From Halichondria panicea (taxonomy: Eukaryota > Porifera > Demospongiae > Suberitida > Halichondriidae), in assembly GCF_963675165.1 (NCBI RefSeq), contig NC_087377.1:61001-125000 (forward strand): a DNA stretch of 64,000 bases, in the 5' to 3' direction. Shown here one piece after another: positions 23,389-35,363 of this stretch. The notes below the pieces were generated by a model. It saw only the letters and a list, made by a program, of their open reading frames with translations. It did no database searches and was not told where the DNA came from. A program made the translations under genes and the position numbers. Numbering within the stretch: the first letter of the stretch is position 1; every line of letters starts with the position of its first letter.

Positions 23389-23794
23389 AATATACTCTTA
23401 GCCATGCGTATTTAAAACAGTACACAAAAAGCGTTGTCGACACGAGTTTAGCCGTGCATACATGCATTTAACGTGCGCTTTGCTGGCAAGTATGTATCTA
23501 TTAAGCTGCATGCATGACCTACACACCTCACAGTCAAGAAGGGGCCACCACACTTAGACACACGGAATACCAGAACATAAACCTTCCACTCTCAACAAAC
23601 AAAGCAACACCGATACACTCAAAGGCCAGAGAGTGAACAATCGAATGCAACAAGATACACACACACCACATGCAACAAGCTACACACAAGATGAACATGC
23701 AGACGTATAGTTTCAACTTACAAATGACTCCTGCAGCCTGCACTGCTTCCGATGATCCAGCTCTATCTTTCCATGGCTGGATATTCGCGATGGT

Positions 23795-23940
23795 TCTGCA
23801 ACACAGTAAAAGGCCTGCGCTGTTTCTGCAACACAGCCTGGTGAAATGCTCGCGATGTTCTGCAACACAGTGGAAAGCTCGCGCTGTTTCTGCAACACAC
23901 TGGATGGTTCGCGATGTTTTTGTATCACGGCTGCAAAAAA
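23795..23940. repeat. 30-bp minisatellite, about 5 units
   Basis: The unit is CTGCAACACAGTGGAAAGCT plus CGCGCTGTTT. It recurs at 39105-39160, 49118-49172 and 54915-55066. The 30-bp period keeps an open frame on the minus strand, so the open frames there are a consequence of the repeat. Confidence 0.85.
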
Positions 23941-24544
23941 ATCAAGTCAATAGCAATCAATAAAACATGACCAAATAGACAACTACAATGCTTCAAAAAA
24001 GGCTTCCTAGCGTAACATTCCTGCAAACATGCGAGCTACAAGCAAGCAAAGAAACTCACCTCTTCCAGCAACACACTTCGCTTCTTCTTCAACGAGCATG
24101 CTGACTATAAAAGGGGCGTGCCCTGGGCACTCGAGGCGGAAATGATTAAATATGGCCGCGTGCGGTAAACTCTCTGGCCTCTTTTGCTTCACTGCTCGCT
24201 TCATGCACGCATGGTTTTACTTTGATACGCCCCTTATACCTAGCCTCCTTCGCAGCCTCTCCTTTTTCTGTTCTTTGTCACAGAAGAGAAATATTGGAGG
24301 AACAAAGAAAGAAAGAAGGAAGCAACTAAGAAAAAGGAGAGCTGCCTTGCTAAGTCCCGTGATCCCCTACTGAAGTAGACAAATTTTAACGAGCGTGGGC
24401 GAGAGAAAACCTCAATAACTGTCCTCCCACACAGCACTTGGAGCGCATTTACCAGGAACATAATCTGTTATGAACAGTACAGTGCAGTACAGTGCAGTAG
24501 AGTCAGCCTTCGTGAGACCTTTAGTCAGTAGAGGAAGTATGAAA

Positions 24545-24628
24545 GACTAGAGTAGAGTAGAGTAGACTAGAGTAGAGTAGAGTAGACTAGAGTAGAGTAG
24601 AGTAGACTAGAGTAGAGTAGAGTAGACT
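24545..24628. repeat. 20-bp tandem repeat (AGTAG-rich)
   Basis: GACTAGAGTAGAGTAGAGTA repeats about 4.2 times with an exact 20-bp period. The unit itself is built from AGTAG pentamers. It lies in the spacer of the long inverted repeat. Confidence 0.9.
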
Positions 24629-24828
24629 ATACTGCTGTAATAATTATATCTACTAATCAAGTGGGTCTGTTCTGAACTCAGGAAAAAAAACTGAGCTAAA
24701 TTTAGATATTTAGTCTCTTTAGTCTTTACTAGGTAAGCCCTCGTCTACGATGTTGATTCTGGCTTACTATCTACGATGCTAACAGCTTTTATTTAGAGTT
24801 TGCAATGCGTAGGCTCTGTCAGGCTCCG

Positions 24829-24878
24829 CCTAGTTGGGTGGAGTCCAACCAACGCTGGTTGGACTCCGCCCAACTAGG
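24829..24878. repeat. 22-bp near-perfect hairpin
   Basis: CCTAGTTGGGTGGAGTCCAACC pairs with GGTTGGACTCCGCCCAACTAGG across a 6-nt AACGCT loop, with one mismatch (a G-U pair in RNA). It lies between the arms of the longer inverted repeat. No flanking target duplication was identified. Confidence 0.8.
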
Positions 24879-25101
24879 CTCCGCCCAGCTAGTGATTGCC
24901 CACATTCATTTTCACTTGTGTACCACTTGTCTACCGTCACCCAACTTAGCAAGGCAGGCTCTCCTTTTTCTTAGTCTCTTCCTTCTTTCTTTCTTTGTTC
25001 CTCCAATTAGTCCCGTATTTTATCTTATTGAACTATGACAAAGAACAGAAAAAGGAGAGGCTGCAAAGGAGGCTACCTTATACCTGCATGCATGTAGCAC
25101 C

Positions 25102-27697
25102 TTGGCTCACAAGATACTTTGTTCAAAAAAGAGCAAAAAAAAATTGGCTGAAAGATGTGACAACTCTCGTTCTCTACCCAAGAAGAAGCATGCTAGGCAT
25201 GGTTTTCGGTACCAAATGGAGCTGAATTTCGATACTGAAGATGCAAAGCAGGCTTTTGTAGCTAGGATAGATAGGGCAAAGCGTTCTCTTGCTGCTACAG
25301 CTAGAGGCTCATTACCCTTGGACAGCAGAGAGCTTATTTCTGTCCTGTTGGACAAGTTGGAGCAGGAGCAGGAGCAGGCAGGTGCTGTTCCTGAGGGAGA
25401 AGACCTACAATCTGATAAATCCAAAGTCTTCCCAATGTTGGAGAATTCAGGTTTGTGTGTGTCAATAGCTTAGTATAAAGACGTTACTTCTTGTTTAGGA
25501 ATATTTACTAGCAATATACTGACGCTAGTGATGAACAGTTGTTCGTGTGTGAACTGAAGACTTTGTTCCGTCTTTTCACTGGCCTATCCCAAGCATGTGA
25601 CCAGTGCCAATCTTATTGTCGTAGGCCGACCAATTTTCGCCAGGTATTTCTGATCCAATAGACCCCAATACATGATGTATGCAATATAATATTGTTTTTC
25701 AGAACGGGCATGTTGTCCGATTTGAATTCAAGTGTGGAAAATGTGGAAAGCGACAGTGGTGGGCTAGCTCGCGAACACTCGGTGGACGATACCTTGTCAA
25801 TCAAAAGTGAGTATAATTCCATACGTTTTCAAGATTAACTTGGAATCCTATTTATTGCAGGATCGTCCATGCTTTTACTTGTGCTGGAGTTCTCCCAAGC
25901 CAGTACCTTCACTTTAGTAGTCATGCTGGCTTGGGAAAAGTTAGTTCATGGTATATTTCGTCAAGTAAGTGAGTGTTATAATTGTACTCTTACAAAACAC
26001 TGTGACGTTACAGTGTACAAGAAAGGTGGATACTTAGACGTCGTGAACGCTTGTGCCAAGGCATCCATGTTGAGAGCGATTGACGAAGTGAAGGCTTTGC
26101 CTGGTTACTCGCAGGACGGTGAGGTAATGAATTCTTATGTGCTAGTTTTGTTTTTGTTTTTCAGTAATGACTTTATCAATATAGTGGGTAATAACAGATG
26201 CTCGCCACGACTCAACAGCAAATGCTTATAACACGACTGTTCCCTGTCTCTCGGGAAGGTAAACTAATTATTTTCATTATCTCTACAAGTGTGCTGCTGT
26301 CGTTTATCATATGAAAATTATCTTTTTCTAGTACGAAAAGAATTGTTGGGTGTTCGACTGTTTCCAGGCATCTGTGCTCAGACTCGAGAAGTAGCGTGTA
26401 CTAAGATAGTTCTTCCGGAAGTCATAGATAAAGGTATGTTCAAGCATCAACATTATGAGGTTGTGTTTATTTTTTGTGGATATTATGTCTCAGGTCTCAA
26501 TATTGTTGAAGTAGCACATGATAATCAGCCAGTAGTCAAGAGATTTGTCACTGATGATCTCAACCTTACAAACTCGTACGACACATGGCATGGTAAGTGT
26601 GTAGAATCTCAAATCTCAATTATTACCGTGTCCGTGTATTTTCAGGCACTAAGAATGTAGCGAAGAAGATGAAGAAAGTAGCAATTGGGACCAAAAAGGC
26701 TCAAGGAAAGACGTGGTTTCCAGAGTTATCTGACAAACGTAAGCTTTGATTATAAAAGTGCTCAGTAACATAAAAATATTTGTCAATAGGTAAAAGTACG
26801 AAAGTTCACTTGTACTACTGTATGAAGAACTGTGAGCAGTCAGCAGACAATCTAAGAAAGAACATTCTGAATATCGTTAAACATTATCAGGTGAGTGTGT
26901 ATGATAACAAGTTGTCCGTACTCTGTACACCAATAACATTTATAATCGTGTTCTCAGAACGAGCACTCAGATTGTGACGAAGCGTCACCCTGTAAGCGTC
27001 CAGGGTACAAGCCCACGAAGATAAAACTTGAGGATCCTCTTGCAATCGAGTCATTCACGTCAGCACTAAAAGACACCCTTATTTACAAGAATGCCGAATC
27101 ATATTGTCGAGTGAGGTTTTTTTCTAATTATATTAAAATTCATATGATGTTGTTTACAGTGTCGAGACACATTCTGGGTGGAGTCTTTCAATCACCAGCT
27201 GCTCACATACATCTCGAAACGTGTACACTTTGGGGAAGCTACATTCAACATGAGAATGAACCTTGCTATTATGGACTGGGTACGTTATGCTGGCTAATAA
27301 TGTATGTGTGACTGTACATTCATTCATTTGTTTACTTCAGAACGAGAATGTACGTAGAGGGTGTACAAGTGAACGACTGGTTCAGGACATGAGAAGACCG
27401 GATCGTAGGACTCCCGTAAGAGTGCTGAAGGAAAAATCGTTCAACTTTGCCGGAGAATATGGGAGAATTACGAGCAGCAGAGAAAAGTTGACCTCAGGTA
27501 CTGCGTAATATATTTTATGTGCAATCTACATAATTTATTTTACATATAATTTTATAATTTTGCTACATGTATATATGTGCAGTGAGTTTGTAGAGGACGT
27601 GCAACCTGAGCAATCAGATGAGCCAGTAGATGAAAACGAGGACCTATTAAACGATGGTGTACATGTACTTGACGAAGGTCTTTATGAAGACATATAA
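25102..27697 (+). pseudogene. Multi-exon DDE-type transposase-like gene, several frameshifts
   Basis: Exon ends by splice consensus: ?-25450, 25499-25643, 25703-25806, 25861-25964, 26014-26118, 26198-26258, 26332-26433, 26494-26592, 26646-26738, 26790-26890, 26958-27110, 27160-27279, 27341-27496, 27583-27697. Landmarks: CGKCGKRQWWASSRTLGG (zinc-ribbon-like), VVNACAKASMLRAID, DARHDSTANAYNTTVPC, LNIVEVAHDNQP, TNSYDTWHGTKNVAKKMKK and CRDTFWVESFNHQLLTYI. It ends with an acidic tail, …LYEDI, at TAA 27695-27697. These motifs match an unnamed multi-copy family of animal transposase-like proteins; aspartates in DARHDS and VAHDN are candidate catalytic residues. Frame breaks are apparent near 25500-25530, 26383-26392 and 27459. 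The 5' end is unclear: the first open frame begins with a non-ATG codon, and the first in-frame ATG is at 25216. Confidence 0.55.
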
Positions 27698-27903
27698 AGT
27701 AAGTATGTATCCGTGCAAATTTTGACTAGCCAATCAGCATTTTATATTTGCATTTTACATAATTAAACAATAAAGGAAGTAGAAGACTGGAAGTCTGTGT
27801 ATGGAACTCCATCTGGATTTGGGAATCGTTCACGCACCTCCTGGAAAAGGTATATAGCAATTGATCGTACTTGCACTGTAAAGTGGGCATCATTTATAAC
27901 TTA
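27698..27903. other. Short spacer with a possible plus-strand exon
   Basis: 27776-27850 is open in one frame (KEVEDWKSVYGTPSGFGNRS) before a GTATAT donor-like site. It could belong to the same lost gene as module F, which starts just downstream. No partner exon is proven. Confidence 0.25.
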
Positions 27904-28140
27904 CTCAATTATTGCAGCTCAAGTTGAAATAAAAATGTTTAAGATAATAATTGTTATGGTGGAATTATCTACTAGTGAGTGAGTGGTCTGATTGTTCTCT
28001 CACTTGTTAGATTCGTGAGGGTCAGTTGTTCACTCTGTTGGATGCTGATGATGATCCACGCATTGGACGTCAGAGAAAATACAATCGACCTAAGAAACAG
28101 TGAGTACTGCCACGTGCAGAGTGTGACTCTTTCCCTTACC
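27904..28140 (+). repeat. Module F, right half (copy 2)
   Basis: Matches 2935-3175, including the second exon (IREGQLFTLL…RPKKQ, 28011-28103, ending in TGA) and the GTGAGTACTGCC context. It then joins satellite B. Confidence 0.85.
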
Positions 28141-28143
28141 AAA

Positions 28144-28366
28144 CGTTTTGTAGTTTGTGCTTTTTGCGCTGTACTCCCCCTTGCATGTGTGACTGTGTTT
28201 TGTAGTTTGTGCTTTTTACGCTGTACTCCCCCCTTGCATGTGTGACTGTGTTTTGTAGTTTGTGCTTTTTACGTTGTACTCCCCCTTGCATGTGTGACTG
28301 TGTTTTGTAGTTTGTGCTTTTTTATGCGCTGTACTCCCCCCTTGCATGTGTGACGGTGTTTAGTCA
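28144..28366. repeat. Satellite B block, about 4 units
   Basis: 53-bp units as at 7787. Here B precedes the A array, whereas in array 1 it follows it. Confidence 0.92.
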
Positions 28367-28800
28367 CTAGCAATAGTTTTGCGTTCCCGTGAGTGGGTTC
28401 AATTCACTAGCAATAGTTTTACGTTCCCGTGAGTGGGTTCAATTCACTAGCAATAGTTTTACGTTCCCGTGAGTGGGTTCAATTCACTAGCAATATTTTT
28501 ACGTTCCCATGAGTGGGTTCAATTCACTAGCAATAGTTTTAAGATCCCATGAGTGGGTTCAATTCACTAGCAATAGTTTTGCGTTCCCATGAGTGGGTTC
28601 AATTCACTAGCAATAGTTTTACGTTCCCATGAGTGGGTTCAATTCACTAGCAATAGTTTTACGTTCCCATGAGTGGGTTCAATTCACTAGCAATAGTTTT
28701 ACGTTCCCATGAGTGGGTTCAATTCACTAGCAATAGTTTTGCGTTCCCATGAGTGGGTTCAATTCACTAGCAATAGTTTTACGTTCCCATGAGTGGGTTC
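28367..28800. repeat. Satellite A, short block (about 11 units)
   Basis: 40-bp units dominated by the TTTTACGTTCCCATGAGTGG variant, a different subfamily from most of array 1. It ends in AATAATTCACAACAGCTGCA, the same exit sequence as at 8047 and 32564. Confidence 0.95.
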
Positions 28801-29149
28801 AATAATTCACAACAGCTGCATTGTACCTCCTTGTTTTGTGTTTTTTATGCGAGTGCGCTGAATGCACCAGCGAAAGCTTGGGTTTTCTGAATGCTTAGAA
28901 ACAGACCTTTCAAATGGTACCATCAAAGTTCATATTTATTTGAAAGATAACATTCTTTGCCAATTTAGTCCCCATGGTCCGAGGTCTAAAAATAACAAAT
29001 TAAGGGCCCGGATGAAATATTGGATTGAAACACGTCATTTGAAAGTTATTTACCTAAGCTTTCGGAATATTATAAAATTTTTGACATTAGATCAACTGTT
29101 ATGGCTGTTGAAAGACCCCCACCCCTTCCGTTTAATTCGTGAATCTTTT
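28801..29149. repeat. C region, short copy
   Basis: Contains the AGTCCCCATGGTCCGAGG segment in its uninterrupted form and the GGGCCCGGATGAAATATTGG block. It is the empty-site reference for the MITE at 11124. It breaks off into B after TTCGTGAATC. Confidence 0.85.
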
Positions 29150-29354
29150 TTGCACTGTACTCCCCCCTTGCATGTGTGACTGTGTTTTGTAGTTTGTGCT
29201 ATTTGCGCTGTACTCCCCCCTTGCATGTGTGACGGTGTTTGGTAGTTTGTGCTTTTTGCGCTGTACTCCCCCCTTGCATGTGTGACGGTGTTTGGTATAG
29301 TTTGTGTGCTTTTTGCGCTGTACTCCCCCCTTGCATGTGTGACGGTGTTTAGTC
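29150..29354. repeat. Satellite B block, about 4 units
   Basis: 53-bp units with a GACGGTGTTTGGTAG variant, lying between C DNA and the main A array. Confidence 0.92.
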
Positions 29355-32305
29355 ACTAGCAATAGTTTTCCGTTCCCGTGAGTGGGTTCAATTCACTAGC
29401 AATAGTTTTGCGTTCCCGTGAGTGGGTTCAATTCACTAGCAATAGTTTTACGTTCCCGTGAGTGGGTTCAATTCACTAGCAATAGTTTTACTTTCCCGTG
29501 AGTGGGTTCAATTCACTAGCAATAGTTTTACGTTCCCGTGAGTGGGTTCAATTCACTAGCAATAGTTTTACTTTCCTGTGAGTGGGTTCAATTCACTAGC
29601 AATAGTTTTGCGTTCTTGTGAGTGGGTTCAATTCACTAGCAATAGTTTTACGTTCCCGTGAGTGGGTTCAATTCACTAGCAATAGTTTTACTTTCCTGTG
29701 AGTGGGTTCAATTCACTAGCAATAGTTTTAAGTTGCCGTGAGTGCATGGGTTCACTTCACTAGCAATAGTTTTACGTTCCCGTGAGTGGGTTCAATTCAC
29801 TAGCAATAGTTTTACTTTCCCTTGAGTGGGTTCAATTCACTAGCAATAGTTTTAAGTTGCCGTGAGTGCATGGGTTCACTTCACTAGCAATAGTTTTACG
29901 TTCCCGTGAGTGGGTTCAATTCACCAGCAATAGTTTTGCGTTCCCGTGGGTGGGTTCAATTCACCAGCAATAGTTTTGCGTTTCCGTGGGTGGGTTCAAT
30001 TCACCAGCAATAGTTTTACGTTCCCTTGAGTGGGTTCAATTCACTAGCAATAGTTTTAAGTTCTCGTGAGTGGTCACTAGCAATAGTTTTGCGTTCCCGT
30101 GGGTGGGTTCAATTCACTAGCAATAGTTTTAAGTTCCCGTGAGTGGTCACTAGCAATAGTTTTGCGTTCCCGTGGGTGGGTTCAATTCACTAGCAATAGT
30201 TTTGCGTTCTCGTGAGTGGGTTCAATTCACTAGCAATAGTTTTACATTCCCGTGAGTAGGTTCAATTCACTAGCAATAGTTTTGCGTTCCCGTGAGTGGG
30301 TTCAATTCACTAGCAATAGTTTTGCGTTCCCGTGAGTGGGTTCAATTCACTAGCAATAGTTTTGCGTTCCCGTGAGTGGGTTCAATTCACTAGCAATAGT
30401 TTTGCGTTCCCGTGAGTGGGTTCAATTCACTAGCAATAGTTTTGCGTTTTCGTGGGTGGGTTCAATTCACTAGCAATAGTTTTGCGTTCCTGTGAGTGGG
30501 TTCAATTCACTAGCAATAGTTTTGCGTTCCCGTGAGTGGGTTCAATTCACCAGCAATAGTTTTGCGTTCCCGTGGGTGGGTTCAATTCACTAGCAATAGT
30601 TTTGCGTTCCCGTGGGTGGGTTCAATTCACTAGCAATAGTTTTAAGTTCCCGTGAGTGGTCACTAGCAATAGTTTTGCGTTCCCGTGGGTGGGTTCAATT
30701 CACTAGCAATAGTTTTGCGTTCTCGTGAGTGGGTTCAATTCACTAGCAATAGTTTTACGTTCCCGTGAGTAGGTTCAATTCACTAGCAATAGTTTTGTGT
30801 TCCCGTGAGTGGGTTCAATTCACTAGCAATAGTTTTGCGTTCCCGTGAGTGGGTTCAATTCACTAGCAATAGTTTTACGTTCCCGTGAGTGGGTTCAATT
30901 CACTAGCAATAGTTTTGCGTTCCCGTGAGTGAGTTCAATTCACTAGCAATAGTTTTGCGTTCCCGTGGGTGGGTTCAATTCACTAGCAATAGTTTTGCGT
31001 TCCCGTGGGTGGGTTCAATTCACTAGCAATAGTTTTGCGTTCCCGTGAGTGGGTTCAATTCACTAGCAATAGTTTTGCGTTCCCGTGAGTGGGTTGAATT
31101 CACTAGCAATAGTTTTGCGTTCTCGTGAGTGGGTTCAATTCACTAGCAATAGTTTTGCGTTCCCGTGAGTGGGTTCAATTCACCAGCAATAGTTTTGCGT
31201 TCCCGTGGGTGGGTTCAATTCACCAGCAATAGTTTTACGTTCCCGTGAGTGGGTTCAATTCACTAGCAATAGTTTTGCGTTCCCGTGGGTGGGTTCAATT
31301 CACTAGCAATAGTTTTAAGTTCCCGTGAGTGGTCACTAGCAATAGTTTTGCGTTCCCGTGGGTGGGTTCAATTCACTAGCAATAGTTTTGCGTTCTCGTG
31401 AGTGGGTTCAATTCACTAGCAATAGTTTTGCATTCCCTTGAGTGGGTTCAATTCACTAGCAATAGTTTTACGTTCCCGTGAGTCGGTTCAATTCACTAGC
31501 AATAGTTTTAAGTTCCCGTGAGTGGGTTCAATTCACTAGCAATAGTTTTGCGTTCCCGTGAGTGGGTTCAATTCACTAGCAATAGTTTTGCGTTCCCGTG
31601 AGTGGGTTCAATTCACTAGCAATAGTTTTGCGTTCCCGTGGGTGGGTTCAATTCACTAGCAATAGATTTGCGTTCCCGTGGGTGGGTTCAATTCACTAGC
31701 AATAGTTTTGCGTTCCCGTGAGTGGGTTCAATTCACTAGCAATAGTTTTGCGTTCCCGTGAGTGGGTTCAATTCACTAGCAATAGTTTTGCGTTCCCGTG
31801 GGTGGGTTCAATTCACTAGCAATAGATTTGCGTTCCCGTGGGTGGGTTCAATTCACTAGCAATAGTTTTGCGTTCCCGTGAGTGGGTTCAATTCACTAGC
31901 AATAGTTTTGCGTTCCCGTGAGTGGGTTCAATTCGCTAGCAATAGTTTTGCATTCCCTTGAGTGGGTTCAATTCACTAGCAATAGTTTTACGTTCCCGTG
32001 GGTGGATTCAATTCACTAGCAATAGTTTCAAGTTTCCGTGAGTGGGTTAAATTCACTAGCAATAGTTTTACGTTCCCGTGAGTGGGTTCAATTTACTAGC
32101 AATAATTTTGCGTTCCCGTCAGTGGGTTCAATTCACTAGCAATAGTTTTGCGTTCCCGTGAGTGGGTTCAATTCACTAGCAATAGTTTTAAGTTCCCGTG
32201 AGTGGTCACTAGCAATAGTTTTGCGTTCCCATGAGTGGGTTCAATTCACTAGCAATAGTTTTACGTTCCCGTGAGTGGGTTCAATTCACTAGCAATAGTT
32301 TTACG
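29355..32305. repeat. Satellite A array 2, 40-bp unit (about 74 copies)
   Basis: Same unit as array 1. The left third contains longer variants with GCATG inserted (GTGAGTGCATGGGTTCACTT), and 33-bp variants are present. A duplicated block of about 160 bp (31625-31780 and 31785-31940) shows local homogenisation. The right 200 bp matches the right end of array 1 unit by unit. Confidence 0.97.
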
Positions 32306-32524
32306 TGTTTTGTAGTTTGTGCTTTTTGCGCTGTACTCCCCCCTTGCATGTGTGACTGTGTTTTGTAGTTTGTGCTTTTTGCGCTGTACTCCCCCCTTGC
32401 ATGTGTGACTGTGTTTTGTAGTTTGTGCTTTTTGCGCTGTACTCCCCCCTTGCATGTGTGACTGTGTTTTGTAGTTTGTGTGCTTTTTGCGCTGTACTCC
32501 CCCCTTGCATGTGTTACTGTGTTT
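32306..32524. repeat. Satellite B cap of array 2
   Basis: Four 53-bp units in the same arrangement as 7787-8007, including the same final TTTGTGTGC variant. Confidence 0.95.
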
Positions 32525-32544
32525 AGTCACTAGCAATAGTTTTA

Positions 32545-33395
32545 CGTTCCCATGAGTGGAGGTTCAATAATTCACAACAGCTGCATTGTACCTCCTTGTT
32601 TTGTGTTTTTTATGCAAGTGCACTGAATGCGCCAGCGAAAGCTTAGGTTTTCTGAATGCTTAGAAACAGACCTTTCAAATGATACCATATTTATTTGATA
32701 TTTGCCAATTTAGTCCCCATGGTCCGAGGTCTAAAAATAACAAATTCAGGGCCCGGATGAAATATTGGATTGAAACACATCATTTGAAATGTATTTTTCT
32801 AAGCTTTCGGAATATTATAAAATTTTTGACATGGATCAACTGTTATGGCTGTTGAAAGACCCACCTTCCGTTTAATTCGTGAATCTTTCGGCTGTCATAA
32901 CTTAAATTCTGTGGATCAAAAGTCAAAAATGTTATGGTTTTCTGAATGCTTAGAAACAGACCTTTTAAATGGTACGGGTGGGTTAGGGTTAGGCTCCCGT
33001 GAGTGGACTGAATGCGCCAGCAAAAGTCTTAGGCTCCCGCGAGTTGGCTGAATGCGCCACGAAAATAACCCCACGAAAATTACCCGCTATATATATGATA
33101 GTTGGATGTTTTTTATGCGTTGTACTCCCCCCTTGTGTTGTATTTTTTATGCGAGTGCGCTAAATGCGCCAGCGAAAGTCTTAGGCTCTCGCGAGTTGGC
33201 TGAATGCACCAGCAAAAGTCTTAGGCTCTCGCAAGTTGGGCTGAATGCGCTAGCGAACGTCTTAGGCTCTCGCGAGAGGGCTGAATGCACCACGAAAATG
33301 ACCCGCTATACGATAGTTGGAATAGTTAGTATTTTTTATGCACTGTACTCCCCCCTTGCATGTGTGACGGTGTTTTGGGTTAGTTAGTGTTCACT
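32545..33395. repeat. C region, copy 2
   Basis: Near-identical to 8015-8860 and in the same order. It includes 40-bp C units and a short GGGTTAGGGTTAGG tract. Confidence 0.9.
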
Positions 33396-34900
33396 TCTCT
33401 ATAATTACATACATGCATTAATTTGGGTGACAATTTGTGGGACATTATGATCATTGACGTGTGCAATAAATGATGTATATATACTGTGTGTGTGTGCAGG
33501 ACTGAACACCAGCCCCCAGCATGTATCATGAGGGACGCGCGCTGTACAGAGATGTTAGGGCAAGTTCCTTTAATTAGATCGAGATATTGTAATTATTTCC
33601 TTCTTCCAGGTTGTCGGTGGCTAAACGTGCTTATAGTTGCCATGGAGATGGAGATGGTAATTGACTGAAGTCATGTACCTACCTCTCGATAGAAGGAAAC
33701 AAGGATTTGTCAATAATTATAGTACTGTGATAAATAAATGTTTTGTCAAATTCGATTCTCTAAGATCATAATTATTCATAACTATAATTATACTATTGTT
33801 CTTGTTCTTACAAAACTTTAAATTATGTTACGTTGTTTCATATTAATTATATATCGAGTACAGCAGCCACTCAGTGTTAGGTAGTGCCAGACCATCAAAC
33901 CATCACCTTAATTGTCCATCCATATATACACAACCATCAACCTACACAGAGAGCATGAGAGACTTGTCACACAACATAGCTAGCTACTTATCTGTGTGTA
34001 TGTGGCTCCTCCACAACCCTCAACCTACACAGAGAGCATGAGAGACATGCCACACGACATAGCTAGCTACTCATCTGTGTGTATGCTGTTACAGTGGCTC
34101 CTCCACACAATCAACCTACACAGAGAGCATGAGAGATACTGTACACAATGGAACTACTTATCTTTTGCTGTGAAGAGACATCTACCTACACACCATAGAA
34201 GCCAGCCATACTTATATCTTTATTGTCTCCATAGCTGCACACAAAACAATCAAGAGACACTATAAATGATAGTAGTGGGCGTTGAGATCTGAGCCCCTCC
34301 CCCTTCAGTACCAATACATTATACAGTGATGAGGTTAGTAATCCTCCCTGGGTCCCAGAGCAGCATGGCTTGTCTGTACCTGGAGGAGAGAGGAGACAAA
34401 AGCAGTGAGAGAATGGAACACTAGCTATAGTACAGTAGCTAGTAGGAGGAGCTGTGTGTGTGTGCATTGTGGCTGCAAGAGAACAAGCAAATGCATGGTT
34501 ACATTGAGAGCAGCAGTTTAAACAAAACCATCCACTCCACACAATACAATACCAGCCAATCACCACCACAGCTGACAACCATCAGCCTAGTATTATCAAT
34601 ACACACACAATACATAATTATAACACCAGACAACAAAATTACACCCATAGCTGTTTGTGCTGTCCAGGGAACCGGAAGAGATGAGAAATTCCCACAACAA
34701 TAAATCAATTCAACAGTGAAGACCACCAATTAATTCAGATCATTATTATCATCATAATACCAGACCAGGAATGAATGCACTCCTGACCAGACAAATCATT
34801 ATAATCAAATCACACATCATCACCAAACCTGACTGTGCAACAAAATTTCGCAACCACAACAACCAATCAAATCATCCACAGAAGGTTTAGTTTCCTTGCA
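33396..34900. repeat. E module, copy 4
   Basis: Matches the E part of the tandem unit with scattered differences. It is uninterrupted at the point where the ~6-kb element lies in copy 3 (34852: CACAACAACCAATCAAATC). After about 34880 it continues into DNA shared with 45650-46180, not into module D. Confidence 0.9.
34319..34379 (-). CDS. Terminal-exon fragment in E module (copy 4)
   Basis: Same 19-codon exon as at 9816-9876. Confidence 0.3.
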
Positions 34901-35363
34901 CAATATTTGGTTGCCAAAATGATGATCACCTTTGAGAAAAAATCACACACAAAACAAACACCAAATGCTAAAATCATAAAAAACTGTTCTAAAAATTTAA
35001 TTCTACACTATTTTTACCCCTGGGAACAGCTGTTGTTTGCTAGACTCAGCCCTTCTTGTTCACTCACTTTCTGGTCCTGTTTCTTACCATTGAATTTACT
35101 GTACGAAAATACTCCCACTCACTACTTTCAGTCTGACATCTCTACCAATAGGTGTCAGCTGCAGCAGTCCTGCTTCCCTTGGCTGCTAAAGAATCTGGGT
35201 GGGGCTGCTGCTGGACTGAAGCTAGGACGCCTTCTAATTCTATCCACCGTCAAGGTATAATGATACAGACGCTTGAATACTACTGTTGTTTTTATACCAC
35301 CCAACAAACACAAAATATTTATAACATGAACAAACATTTTTTAATAATAATATAGAGCTGCAG

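Larger units (their letters stand above)
22637..24100. repeat. Module D, copy 1
   Basis: Collinear with 53791-55205, starting at AATCAAATCAACCACAG. It contains an inverted pair of exon-like segments, the plus-strand exon at 23184-23388, a 30-bp minisatellite, and a minus-strand exon segment ending at a GTGAGTTT donor (24060). It diverges from copy 2 at about 24096, just inside that last exon. Confidence 0.85.
24233..25085. repeat. Long inverted repeat flanking the second transposase gene's 5' end
   Basis: The left arm (24233-24355) and right arm (24947-25085) are inverted copies. Shared blocks include CAGCCTCTCCTTTTTCTGTT, GGAGGAACAAAGAAAGAAAG and AAGAAAAAGGAGAG, with a ~20-bp indel between them. 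The right arm holds an ATG (25036) followed by a basic stretch, TKNRKRRGCKGG, then a stop. Arms are ~130 bp and the spacer ~590 bp. This could be a terminal inverted duplication of the transposon or a hairpin-forming promoter duplication. Confidence 0.8.
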
